From Verrucomicrobiota bacterium (GTDB taxonomy: Bacteria > Verrucomicrobiota > Verrucomicrobiia > Limisphaerales > SIBE01), in contig JAIPJX010000021.1 in the NCBI GenBank assembly GCA_021733945.1, positions 1 to 44,122 of the forward strand: a stretch of DNA of 44,122 nucleotides, read 5' to 3'. The notes beneath the pieces were generated by a model. It did no database searches. It worked only from the letters and a program-made list of their open reading frames with translations, and was not told the origin of the DNA. Positions 33,998 through 42,382 of this stretch are shown here, piece by piece. The translations under genes were made by a program, and so were the position numbers. How positions within the stretch are numbered: position 1 is the first letter of the stretch; every line of letters begins with the position of its first letter.

Positions 33998-35464
33998 ATG
34001 CCAAAGCAAACTCTCCAGTACGGCAATCGCCGTAACTTTCTTAAATCAACATCCTTTCTTGCCGGCGCGGCGGCCGTGAGCGCCCCCTACTTTCTAAGGG
34101 CTCAGGGTGCCAACGAACGCATCAACGTCGCCTGCATCGGCGTTGGGGGAAAAGGGAGCAGCGACACCGACAGCGCCTTCAGACTGGGCGGCAACATTGT
34201 CGCTCTCTGCGATGTGGACTCCAACACTCTGAACGGCAAAAACGCCGCGCTCCAGGCTCGTGCCAAGAAGGAAAACCGAACATTCGCCCCCAAGCTGTTC
34301 AGCGACTGGCGCAAGGTGTTTGAACAACTGGGCAACACGATCGACGCGGTCACGATCTCCACCCCCGACCATTTGCACGGTTCGGTCGGCATCACGGCCC
34401 TCAAAGCGGGCAAGCATGTCTACTGCCAGAAGCCCCTCACCCAGACGCTCTGGGAAGCGCGCGAGATGCGGCGGCTCTCCCAAATCAAACACAACGGCAG
34501 GCTTCTCGCCACTCAGATGGGCAATCAGGGCAGCGCGGGCGACGGTCTGCGCCGGGCAATCGAAGTGATTCAAGCCGGAGTCATCGGCGCACCGCAGGAA
34601 CTCCACGTCTGGTCCAATCGTCCAGTCTGGCCGCAGGGCCTCGAACGGCCAATGGGCAGCGATCCCGTCCCTTCAAACCTGGACTGGGACCTCTGGCTCG
34701 GGCCTGCCAAGGAGCGCCCCTTCAAGAAGGACGTGTACCACGGCTTCAACTGGCGCGGCTGGTATGATTTCGGAACGGGCGCGCTTGGCGACATGGCGTG
34801 CCACACCGTCAACATGCCGTTCCGGGCAATGAAACTCGGTTACCCCACTGCCATCGAGCTGGAGGTCGCTTCGCGGATTTATCCCGAAACCTTCCCCCTC
34901 ACCTCTCGGATCCGGTTCGAATTCCCGGAACGTGAAGGTCTGCCGCCCTGCAAATTCTGGTGGTACGACGGCAATCCGAACCCGAAGCATGGAATTTTCA
35001 GCTCCGGAAACTTTGTAAATCCGTTGCGTCCACCGGCCGAAACAACCCAGGAAATCGTGGCGCAACGCGGCGAACTCCCAGCCAGCGGTTGTCTCGTCAT
35101 CGGCGAGAAGGGCAAGCTGTTTGCGGCCGATGATTACGGCTCGCGTTTCCAGGTTGTCCTCAAGGGCGAGAGTGAATTCGTCAGCGGCGACAAACATCCC
35201 AGTTGCGTCGGAGTTCCCGAAACCCTCCCGCGCTCGCCCGGCCACGAAGAGGAGTGGTTCGAAATGATGAAGAGTGGGCGTCCCTCTTTTTCAAACTTCG
35301 ACATCGCGGCCTACCTCACCGAAACCATCCTGCTTGGTTGCGTGGCGCTGCGTGTCGGTGTTGGCCACAAACTCGACTGGGACGGACCGAACATGCGCGC
35401 CACAAACGAACCCGCCGCCGAGCAGTTCGTGCGACGCAAGACCCGGACCGGCTGGGAAATATAG
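33998..35464 (+). CDS. Gfo/Idh/MocA family oxidoreductase, Tat-exported, paralogue of the gene at 31732
   Basis: The 488-residue product has a Tat leader (NRRNFLKSTSFLAGAAAVSA) ending near FLRAQGA. The Rossmann motif ACIGVGGKGSSD and the GKHVYCQKPLTQT site follow, then LDWDLWLGPAKERPF and WRGWYDFGTGALGDMACH. It is about 47 residues longer than its neighbour at 31732, mostly in the C-terminal half. Both keep YCQKPLT in place of the usual EKP lysine region; the Lys is kept. No sugar can be assigned. A strong terminator follows 66 bp after the stop. Confidence 0.94.
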   Translation: MPKQTLQYGNRRNFLKSTSFLAGAAAVSAPYFLRAQGANERINVACIGVGGKGSSDTDSAFRLGGNIVALCDVDSNTLNGKNAALQARAKKENRTFAPKLFSDWRKVFEQLGNTIDAVTISTPDHLHGSVGITALKAGKHVYCQKPLTQTLWEAREMRRLSQIKHNGRLLATQMGNQGSAGDGLRRAIEVIQAGVIGAPQELHVWSNRPVWPQGLERPMGSDPVPSNLDWDLWLGPAKERPFKKDVYHGFNWRGWYDFGTGALGDMACHTVNMPFRAMKLGYPTAIELEVASRIYPETFPLTSRIRFEFPEREGLPPCKFWWYDGNPNPKHGIFSSGNFVNPLRPPAETTQEIVAQRGELPASGCLVIGEKGKLFAADDYGSRFQVVLKGESEFVSGDKHPSCVGVPETLPRSPGHEEEWFEMMKSGRPSFSNFDIAAYLTETILLGCVALRVGVGHKLDWDGPNMRATNEPAAEQFVRRKTRTGWEI

Positions 35465-35530
35465 CTTATTCCGGGGACGGACCGGATTCTCGTCAACTGG
35501 CGGGATCCGGCTCAGTCTGACTGGATCAAC

Positions 35531-35567
35531 AACGTGCCCATGGGAAACCACGGGCACGTTTTTTTTT
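35531..35567 (+). terminator. Rho-independent terminator after the Gfo/Idh/MocA gene
   Basis: The stem AACGTGCCCATGG pairs with CCACGGGCACGTT (one A-C mismatch) around a GAAA tetraloop at 35544-35547 and runs into nine T at 35559-35567. It should end the transcript of the oxidoreductase gene. Confidence 0.93.
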
Positions 35568-35672
35568 CACGCTTGAAGGCGGCAGCGAATCACAACCTTA
35601 CTTTCTCGCAACGCTCCGACACCCTTTCCCACACCAAAGAATTTATTTTTCAGCCTGAGCGCATTTTGATTG

Positions 35673-35702
35673 TTGACACAAACAGTCGAAGCACCTTGTG
35701 TT
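35673..35702 (+). promoter_or_regulatory. Possible promoter for the discoidin-like gene
   Basis: A perfect -35 hexamer TTGACA is at 35673-35678, in an AT-rich stretch. At 17-18 bp spacing only poor -10 matches occur (TTGTGT or TGTGTT at 35696-35702). It sits about 60 bp before the ATG at 35762, just after the terminator of the preceding gene. The match is suggestive only. Confidence 0.3.
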
Positions 35703-35761
35703 AAGGGGTCGCACGGACCCGTCCGCGCGGCTGGTTCCCGTTTTTTCCGCATAACTAATTT

Positions 35762-36445
35762 ATGAAAAACACTCTTTCAAAACCGCTGATGGCCGCTGCA
35801 CTGACAGCCGCTCTCCTTGCCCCACAATTCAGCACGCAGGCTGCCCAGGAGGTTGAACCCCTGAAGCTGAACCTCCCGCTGCACACGCTCAAGGGAACCC
35901 CGGAAGATCTTCCCACGGGTCCCAACATCGAACCGCCCTCGGACAAAGCCCCCCCGCCAATCTCCGTCCCCAAGGGGGTCAAGAACGTCGCCGCCGGTAA
36001 AACCGTCACCGGCAGTGTCTCTCCCTTCCTGGGAGAACTCGCACAAATCACCGACGGCAAGAAGGAACCCATCGACGACGACGCCGTGGAATTCCGTAAA
36101 GGTGTCCAATGGGTGCAGGTCGATCTGGGCGAAGAATATGAAATCCACGCCGCCGCCATGTGGCACGACCATCGCTACGTGCAGGTCATGCGCGATGTCA
36201 TCCTCCAGGCGTCCAATGATCCCAAGTTCGAATCGGGCGTGACCACCCTGTACAACAACGACATCGACAACACAGCGAAACTCGGCGTCGGAACGGACCG
36301 CGAATATTTCGAACTTGAGTTCGGACGCGTTGTCCCGGTCAAGGGGATCAAAGCCCGTTATGTGCGCGGCTACACCCGGGGCAGCAGCCAAAGCGCCCTG
36401 AATTGCTGGCAGGAGATTGAGGTCTACGCCCTCCCGGCCAAATGA
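35762..36445 (+). CDS. Exported discoidin (F5/8 type C)-like protein
   Basis: The 227-residue product has a signal peptide (MKNTLSKPLMAAALTAALLA, cut near TQAAQ). A Pro-rich linker follows (about 35-80). The C-terminal beta-sandwich runs about 80-225: NVAAGKTVTGS, LAQITDGKKEP, WVQVDLGEEYEIHAAAMWHD, VILQASNDPKF, and ARYVRGYTRG near the end. This is the discoidin-like order of strands, which usually binds sugars or surfaces. No catalytic motif is seen. The stop overlaps the start of the Agl23-like membrane protein gene by ATGA, so the two are made together. A ribosome binding site is not obvious. Confidence 0.8.
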   Translation: MKNTLSKPLMAAALTAALLAPQFSTQAAQEVEPLKLNLPLHTLKGTPEDLPTGPNIEPPSDKAPPPISVPKGVKNVAAGKTVTGSVSPFLGELAQITDGKKEPIDDDAVEFRKGVQWVQVDLGEEYEIHAAAMWHDHRYVQVMRDVILQASNDPKFESGVTTLYNNDIDNTAKLGVGTDREYFELEFGRVVPVKGIKARYVRGYTRGSSQSALNCWQEIEVYALPAK

Positions 36446-37980
36446 AGTTTCAGAGCGCACTGGCGATGCTGCTGGTCATCGCCGGTGCGCTGGCCCTCCG
36501 GGTGCCCCACCTCGACCAGCGACCCCTTCACAACGACGAGGCGGTCAACGCCGTCAAGGTCACCGAACTCTGGCAGGAGGGTCGGTATGTGTATGATCCG
36601 GACGAATACCACGGGCCAACCCTCCATTACGCAACCCTCCCGTTTCTCTGGCTCAGTGGTGCCGGCAACCCCGGGGAGCTCCCGGATGCCACCCTGCGCA
36701 TCGCACCGGTTCTCTTCGGCGTCGGATTAATCCTCCTTCTCCCTTTCTTTTCGGATGGCTTGGGTCGCCATTCGGTTGCCTGGGCCGCCCTCCTCACCGC
36801 CGTCTCACCGGCAATGGTGTTTTACAGCCGCTATTTCATTCATGAAATGCTGCTGGTTTTCTTCACCCTGCTCACGCTGGCCTCCGGATGGCGCTGGACA
36901 CGGACACGCCTGACCCGCTGGGCCGCTCTGACCGGCGTCGGATTGGGACTGATGTTCGCAACCAAGGAGACCTTCGTGCTCACCGTCGCCGCAATGGTGT
37001 TGGCGTGCGCACTGACGGCCCTCTGGAACCACCGGAAACTCCGGATGCCGACCCGTCAGGAATGGCAGCATCTGAGTGTGGCGCTGGGCGCGACCGGTGT
37101 GATTTGGTTTGTCTTTTTCAGCTCCTTCTTCACCAACTTCGATGGCCTTGCCGACTCGGCGCGAACCTACCTTCCCTGGCTGAAACGCGCGGGGGGAGCA
37201 TCCCCCCACATCCATGAATGGAGCTTCTACCTCCAGCGGCTGGCCTGGTTTCATCCCGTCAAGGGTCCCGTCTGGTCCGAGGCCCTCATCCTCGTTCTGG
37301 CGGCGATTGGCATCGTCGTTTCGTTCGCGGGCAGGTCATCGCCCCTCCATCGTTTCCTCGCGCTCTACACCATTCTCCTGACCGTGATCTACAGTGTCAT
37401 TTCCTACAAGACTCCGTGGTGCCTCCTGAGTTTTTTTCACGGCATGATCCTGCTCGCGGGCATTGGCGCGGCGGCGATCGTGGAGTTTTTCCGCGCACGA
37501 ACAGCGAGAGCGATCGTACTCACCCTCCTGCTGGGCATGACGATTCAACTCACCTGGCAATCCCGGAGCGCCAGCTTCGAATACGCCTCGGACCGCCGTA
37601 ATCCCTACGTTTACGCCCAGACCGTTCCGGATATCCTGAACCTCGTCCAAACCGCCGAGCGAGTCGCCAGAGTTGCGCCCGATCGTTTCGCCACGGTCTT
37701 TAAAGTGGTCGCACCGGACAGCGATTACTGGCCGCTTCCCTGGTATTTGCGCCGGTTCCAAAACGTGGGCTGGTACGAGACTCTTCCCAATGATCCCTTC
37801 TCTCCCCTGGTGGCGGTTTCCACAAAACTGGAAGCACGTCTCGACGATCGATCCGAACGCAAATGGCTCATGGTCGGGATATCCGAACTGCGTCCCGGCA
37901 CTTTTTTCGAGCTTTATGTCGAGCTGGAACTGTGGAAGAAATATGTGGAGACACTGCCTCCCATCAACGACGACGACTGA
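36442..37980 (+). CDS. TIGR03663/Agl23-like polytopic membrane protein (GT-C fold)
   Basis: The 512-residue product has about ten hydrophobic helices. Its N-terminal region has the features of the TIGR03663 family (named after Agl23, a flippase-associated protein): LRVPHLDQRPLHNDEAVNAV, YDPDEYHGPTLHY, SPAMVFYSRYFIHEML and LGLMFATKETFVL. The acidic DEA in the first loop resembles the metal/sugar site of GT-C glycosyltransferases. A soluble C-terminal part (about 390-512) follows. It probably handles a lipid-linked sugar; the acceptor is unknown. It is coupled to the exported discoidin-like protein gene. Confidence 0.87.
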   Translation: MKFQSALAMLLVIAGALALRVPHLDQRPLHNDEAVNAVKVTELWQEGRYVYDPDEYHGPTLHYATLPFLWLSGAGNPGELPDATLRIAPVLFGVGLILLLPFFSDGLGRHSVAWAALLTAVSPAMVFYSRYFIHEMLLVFFTLLTLASGWRWTRTRLTRWAALTGVGLGLMFATKETFVLTVAAMVLACALTALWNHRKLRMPTRQEWQHLSVALGATGVIWFVFFSSFFTNFDGLADSARTYLPWLKRAGGASPHIHEWSFYLQRLAWFHPVKGPVWSEALILVLAAIGIVVSFAGRSSPLHRFLALYTILLTVIYSVISYKTPWCLLSFFHGMILLAGIGAAAIVEFFRARTARAIVLTLLLGMTIQLTWQSRSASFEYASDRRNPYVYAQTVPDILNLVQTAERVARVAPDRFATVFKVVAPDSDYWPLPWYLRRFQNVGWYETLPNDPFSPLVAVSTKLEARLDDRSERKWLMVGISELRPGTFFELYVELELWKKYVETLPPINDDD

Positions 37981-38062
37981 CGTCCGTGTCTCCGGGCCCG
38001 TTTCGAAACCACAGCCTCGGATCCTCACGGACCGGGCACTCTAAACCGATCCCATCCACCCA

Positions 38063-39199
38063 ATGAACCCACACCTTCCGACTACAAAACATCGCACCTT
38101 GATCCCGGTGGTTCTTCTCCTGGTTACCACGGCGCTGAACCTGACAACTCCGCCACCAAAAGCCGCCGATGCCAACACCGATCAACACATCCCGTTTCCC
38201 GATGAACGACTGACGGTCAGCGGCCTCGCCTGGTTCTCCGAGGACGCGCCGGTGCTGCGCCGCCTGCCCGCCCGCCTGAAGGAGAGTTTTCGCCCTGCCG
38301 TCTGGTCCCAGGCTCAACAACCCTCGGGGGGCCGGATCCGGTTTGCCACGGACTCGCGAACGATTGCCGTAGCCGCTCGGAATCCGGACACGTCCACCAT
38401 GCATCACATGACGCTTGTGGGTCAGAGCGGACTGGATCTCTATGTAAACGGCCGTTACCTGAACAGCGCCTGGCCCGACAAGGAGGGAAGGATCGCACGC
38501 GAATGGACCGTCGGAGAGGATCGCATCTTCCGCGAGATCACCCTTTACCTCCCTCTTTACAAGGGCATCGCGCTTGAGGAAATCGTGATTGAACCCGGGA
38601 GCACCCTGCGTCCCGCCACACCATTTTCTCAAATCCGTCCCGTCGTCTATTACGGCTCGAGCATCACCCAGGGCGGATGCGCTGAAAACCCCGGCCTGAG
38701 CTATCAGGCGATCGTGTCCCGACGGTTGAACGTCGATTTCATCAACCTCGGTTTCAGCGGCAACGGCCTCGGGGATCCGGATGTCGCAACGGCCATCGCC
38801 GAGATTGACGCTTCCTGTTTCGTGCTCGATTACTGGGCAAACCCCAGCCCCGAAGTCTACCGCCAGACATTGCCCGGTTTCGTGCAGACCCTCCGCGCGA
38901 AACACCCCCAAACCCCCATCCTCATTCCAGGTCCCTACTACTTCCCCGCCGAAGCGGTTGACCCCAAAACCAAGTCTCGACAGGAGGAGAAACGAACGAT
39001 CGCACGTGAGTTTGTCAAAGCCAGACGCGAGGCAGGCGACTCAGCCATCGCTTTTGTCGACGGATTCGGGATGTTGTCTCCCGACCAGGTCGAAGGACTC
39101 GTGGACGGCGTGCATGCAAATTCAATCGGGTTTTATTTCTGCGCAAACGGACTGGAACCGCACCTGCGAAAAGCCCTCCGTCTGCAGGACAAGCCTTGA
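38063..39199 (+). CDS. SGNH/GDSL hydrolase with GxDLY N-terminal domain, exported
   Basis: The 378-residue protein has an N-terminal hydrophobic export segment (about 11-36). A beta-sandwich domain (about 45-190) includes GQSGLDLYVNG, the GxDLY motif. The SGNH catalytic domain comes next: VVYYGSSITQGG with nucleophile Ser200, INLGFSGNGLGDP (Gly and Asn blocks), and DGVHANSIGF near 345 with the Asp and His. The family removes acetyl or other acyl groups from carbohydrates or related substrates; the exact substrate is not evident. It begins 83 bp after the Agl23-like gene. Confidence 0.9.
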   Translation: MNPHLPTTKHRTLIPVVLLLVTTALNLTTPPPKAADANTDQHIPFPDERLTVSGLAWFSEDAPVLRRLPARLKESFRPAVWSQAQQPSGGRIRFATDSRTIAVAARNPDTSTMHHMTLVGQSGLDLYVNGRYLNSAWPDKEGRIAREWTVGEDRIFREITLYLPLYKGIALEEIVIEPGSTLRPATPFSQIRPVVYYGSSITQGGCAENPGLSYQAIVSRRLNVDFINLGFSGNGLGDPDVATAIAEIDASCFVLDYWANPSPEVYRQTLPGFVQTLRAKHPQTPILIPGPYYFPAEAVDPKTKSRQEEKRTIAREFVKARREAGDSAIAFVDGFGMLSPDQVEGLVDGVHANSIGFYFCANGLEPHLRKALRLQDKP

Positions 39200-39319
39200 T
39201 CCCCCTTCCCAAGACAACCCGGCACCAGCCCCCGGCTCCGCGCCGCCCGGCGTGCCGGAGGGATCAACGATCGCGTCGGGAACCCGCATTTTCCCGGTCG
39301 TATTCCAGCTTGCGAACGA

Positions 39320-40615
39320 TTACAGATACACATCGAAAAGATCGTGGTCCGGCCATCGCTCCACCCGGTCCGCCGCCCTGTGCAGCATCGGATCAATATC
39401 CGAATAACTCATCCCGGATGGATCGTCCCGCTGATTAAAAAGGGCACACCAGTTGAGGCCGCCCTTCCAGCGTCTCACGAGCAACGCGTACGTTCCTGGC
39501 AGGCTTCCGGTGTGCCAGGTATTCCTTCGGCCCTCGCCCCAGTCACGCACCGACCAACCACATCCATAATAGGAGGCTCCGGGACTGATCTCTCCGTCGC
39601 CGAGATTCGCGGGCAACCCGAAGGCCGTCGGGATCATCGATTCGGAAAGGATCGGGCACTCAGCCGGAACATCGAACGCGGCGGCAAACCGGACCAGATC
39701 AATCGCGGACGCAACCCAGCCTCCGTGTGCGTCCATGTTCTCGAGATTCCAGGCACCGTAGGGCGCGGGAACCCGCACATCGCCCGGTTCAAACACCGAA
39801 CGCCCCTCATGCGCGGAATGATAGACCACTTCGCCCGGCAGCCGATGCCGCCGCAGGGTTCGCCCGAGCGCCGGACGGGAGACCCCGAGCGGCTCAAACA
39901 CGCGCTGCCTCACAAACGCCTCGTAACGCCTGCCGCTCACTCGCTCAATGATCCGTCCCAGAAGGCTGTATCCAAAATTGCTGTATGCACGGATCGCACC
40001 CGGTGCGTGCTGGAGCGGTCGCGAAGCCATGTAGGTGCGGATGTCACTCCGTGCAATCGGAAGCGGGAGATTCAGTTCCTCCGCAATCGCGTGATCGCGA
40101 AACATCGGATCAAACGCCACATCACGATCCCATCCCCCCAGGTGTTGAAGAAGATGTTCCACCGTGATCTGACCAATCCTCGGCTCGCGATCCAGCCCAG
40201 CCCCAGGCCGCAAGTCGAGCACATCCAGAATCGGAGTCCGGAGCCCCAGCAACCCATCCTCCACCAATCCCAGCACAGCGGTCGCCGTCAGTGGTTTTGA
40301 AAGACTCGCAATTCGGAACAACGAAGCCGGAGCCACGCGAACGTCTTGCGCCGGATCCGAATACGCTCGCGCCAGCACCAAACGCCCTCGACACGTCACC
40401 GCAAGGGAACCCGCGGTGATCCGCCGTTCGGACATGAACCGCCGCATCGTGCCATCAAACTCCTCCAAACCGGACAAATCGGACCCGGTCCCATCCAGTT
40501 CCTCCGGCGGCCGGCCCTTCCCCGTCCAGGGACTCAAACATCCCTGCATCGAAACAAGGAAAACGCCCCCTGCAGCTTTGCTCAGGAAGCCACGACGGGA
40601 AACAGACCGTTTCAC
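39320..40615 (-). CDS. Serine hydrolase, class C beta-lactamase fold, exported
   Basis: The 431-residue protein has a Tat-like N-terminus (VSRRGFLSKAAGGVFLVSMQ) followed by Gly-Cys, so it may also be lipidated. The class C/DD-peptidase-like motifs are S104-L-S-K107 (IASLSKPLT), a Tyr-Ser-Asn motif in AYSNFGYSLLG, and HTGSLPGTY near the end in place of KTG. Such enzymes are esterases, peptidases or beta-lactamases; true antibiotic hydrolysis is not implied. The start codon appears to be GTG. It is convergent with the SGNH hydrolase gene and 30 bp downstream of the epimerase gene on the same strand. Confidence 0.9.
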   Translation of the reverse strand: MKRSVSRRGFLSKAAGGVFLVSMQGCLSPWTGKGRPPEELDGTGSDLSGLEEFDGTMRRFMSERRITAGSLAVTCRGRLVLARAYSDPAQDVRVAPASLFRIASLSKPLTATAVLGLVEDGLLGLRTPILDVLDLRPGAGLDREPRIGQITVEHLLQHLGGWDRDVAFDPMFRDHAIAEELNLPLPIARSDIRTYMASRPLQHAPGAIRAYSNFGYSLLGRIIERVSGRRYEAFVRQRVFEPLGVSRPALGRTLRRHRLPGEVVYHSAHEGRSVFEPGDVRVPAPYGAWNLENMDAHGGWVASAIDLVRFAAAFDVPAECPILSESMIPTAFGLPANLGDGEISPGASYYGCGWSVRDWGEGRRNTWHTGSLPGTYALLVRRWKGGLNWCALFNQRDDPSGMSYSDIDPMLHRAADRVERWPDHDLFDVYL

Positions 40616-40645
40616 TTGGAATGCCGGGCGATTCCGGTGCCCAGA

Positions 40646-41809
40646 CTATTTGGCAGACACCCGCATGACCGTCGCACTCGTGAACGTTTCACCTGGACGC
40701 AGCACAGTGGAGGGAAACGCGGGGTGATTGATCGAATCCGGGAAATGCTGAGTCTCAAGGCAGAAGGCCCCAAACTTGTTGTACACAACCCCACCGACGC
40801 CCCTCAGGGATCCGTCCAGATGAATTGCGCTGTAGAACTGGATACCAGGCTCCGTGGTCAGGACCTCCAGAACCCGACCGCTCTTGGGCTCGTAAACCCG
40901 CGCGGCAAGCGCCAGACCGCCCCCGCTGTTGCGCAAAACCAGGTTGTGATCGTAGCCACCCGGGAACTCCTTGAGTTTGTCAATTCTCGCACCAATCGGG
41001 GTCGGACGCGTAAAATCGAGCGGAGTGCCCTTCACGCTGGCAATTTCACCCGTCGGAATCAGTGTCTCGTCCGTTGGTGTATAGGCGTCAGCCGCCAGGA
41101 AAAGCTCATGACCCAGCACATCCCCGCCACCGGCAAGATTAAAGTAACTGTGGTTGGTCACATTGATCGGAGTCGCCTTGTCCGTCGTGGCCTTGTAATC
41201 GATACGGAGTTCGTTCCGATTGTTCAGGCTGTAAACCACCGTGACATACAAATTGCCAGGATACCCTTCTTCGCCGTCAGCACTCAGGTAGGAAAACTCA
41301 ACCGCCACGGCCTCATCCGTCTGGCGTACGATCTTTGATTCCCAGACAACCTTGTCAAATCCCTTCAGCCCCCCGTGCAAATGATTCGGGCCGTTGTTCA
41401 CCGCGAGGGTGTATTCCTTGCCATCAAGCGAAAAACGTCCCTTCGCGATCCGGTTGCCCACGCGCCCGACCGTGGCTCCAAAATACGGATGCCCGGCCTC
41501 GTACTTTTCGAGAGTCTCAAACCCCAGCACGATGTCCCCAGAGGTCCCATTCCGGTCGGGGGCCCAGAACTCGGTCAGCAGGGCTCCATACGAGGTGATC
41601 TTCGCAGTGACTCCCTGACTGTTGCTTAACGTGTACAACTTGACCGGCTGCCCGGCCTTGGTGTGCCCCCAGTTCTGAACCTTCACTGCCGTTGTGCCGG
41701 TGTCCATCGGCGTTTGGTGGGTCGCACATCCGGCTGCCAGCAAAATGGCTGCCGAGAACAAACCGGCCAGGATGGAAAATTGGGAGCGAGTCCGTTTCAC
41801 GTTTTTCAT
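40646..41809 (-). CDS. galM: Aldose 1-epimerase (galactose mutarotase), lipoprotein
   Basis: GalM interconverts alpha and beta anomers of aldoses. The 387-residue product has a lipoprotein signal with lipobox LLAAGC, so it is anchored outside the cytoplasm. The catalytic motifs are NRIAKGRFSLDG, NNGPNHLHGGLKGFDK, NVTNHSYFNLAGGGD with the active His, DAYTPTDETLIPTG and the C-terminal FCLETQHFPDS with the Glu. The ATG at 41809 (MKNVKRTRS) gives a clean signal; 41863 is also in frame. It is followed by the serine hydrolase gene, 30 bp away. Confidence 0.95.
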   Translation of the reverse strand: MKNVKRTRSQFSILAGLFSAAILLAAGCATHQTPMDTGTTAVKVQNWGHTKAGQPVKLYTLSNSQGVTAKITSYGALLTEFWAPDRNGTSGDIVLGFETLEKYEAGHPYFGATVGRVGNRIAKGRFSLDGKEYTLAVNNGPNHLHGGLKGFDKVVWESKIVRQTDEAVAVEFSYLSADGEEGYPGNLYVTVVYSLNNRNELRIDYKATTDKATPINVTNHSYFNLAGGGDVLGHELFLAADAYTPTDETLIPTGEIASVKGTPLDFTRPTPIGARIDKLKEFPGGYDHNLVLRNSGGGLALAARVYEPKSGRVLEVLTTEPGIQFYSAIHLDGSLRGVGGVVYNKFGAFCLETQHFPDSINHPAFPSTVLRPGETFTSATVMRVSAK

Positions 41810-41872
41810 GGTATTAGAATTGTGGGTTCGGGTCGGGGACATCCGCGGCAAACAGCCATGCACTTCCCTGCC

Positions 41873-42370
41873 TCACGCAAACTGCAGGCGCGGGTCCTCT
41901 CTCAACATCGTTTCAAGGTTTTTCCAGGGGGAATGGTTGATGGAGCAGAGGGCATTCAGATACACAATCACCTTTTCCTGGGAATGCGACGCCAGAATCT
42001 TGTCCACCGCCGCGTGCAGCGCCGCGTCCTCCACTTTTTTCGGAAAATCCTGCACGACACCTTCGTTGTGGGTCACCTTCAACGTGTCCAGGAAATCCGC
42101 GAGCATCGAAGTCTCACTCTTGAGCAACCAGGTCCCCAGAAGGTTGCCGGACACCTCCTCGAACCTGGGACGCGCAAGAACTTCCAGCATGGTGCGATGC
42201 CGATCCTGCCGGGGCTGACGCTCAAAGAACGCCGGGCGCAGCTTCATCGCCTCCGCAACGGCTGTCAGCACCGTCTTGTAGAGCGCCCGATCCGAGTTGT
42301 AGGCATGTTCCAGAATCTCATTCGAGAGATTCGATGACATAAATCCAAACAGTTCACTGCACGTCATCAT
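41873..42370 (-). CDS. Unknown helical protein downstream of argG
   Basis: I do not recognise this 165-residue protein. It is largely predicted helical, with no signal peptide or membrane segment, few cysteines and a mix of charged and aliphatic residues. Three Met codons lie near the start (residues 1, 2 and 11); the first directly precedes TCSELFGFM. It begins 12 bp after the argG stop, which implies co-transcription. Base and codon composition look like the neighbours, and no ORF on the other strand is better. Confidence 0.72.
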   Translation of the reverse strand: MMTCSELFGFMSSNLSNEILEHAYNSDRALYKTVLTAVAEAMKLRPAFFERQPRQDRHRTMLEVLARPRFEEVSGNLLGTWLLKSETSMLADFLDTLKVTHNEGVVQDFPKKVEDAALHAAVDKILASHSQEKVIVYLNALCSINHSPWKNLETMLREDPRLQFA

Positions 42371-42382
42371 AGGGTGGTTCTT

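Noticed and set aside
39219-39258. Inverted pair CCGGCAC/GTGCCGG in the convergent gap before the serine hydrolase
   Set aside because: The loop is 26 bases and no T-run follows on either strand, so a terminator cannot be claimed.
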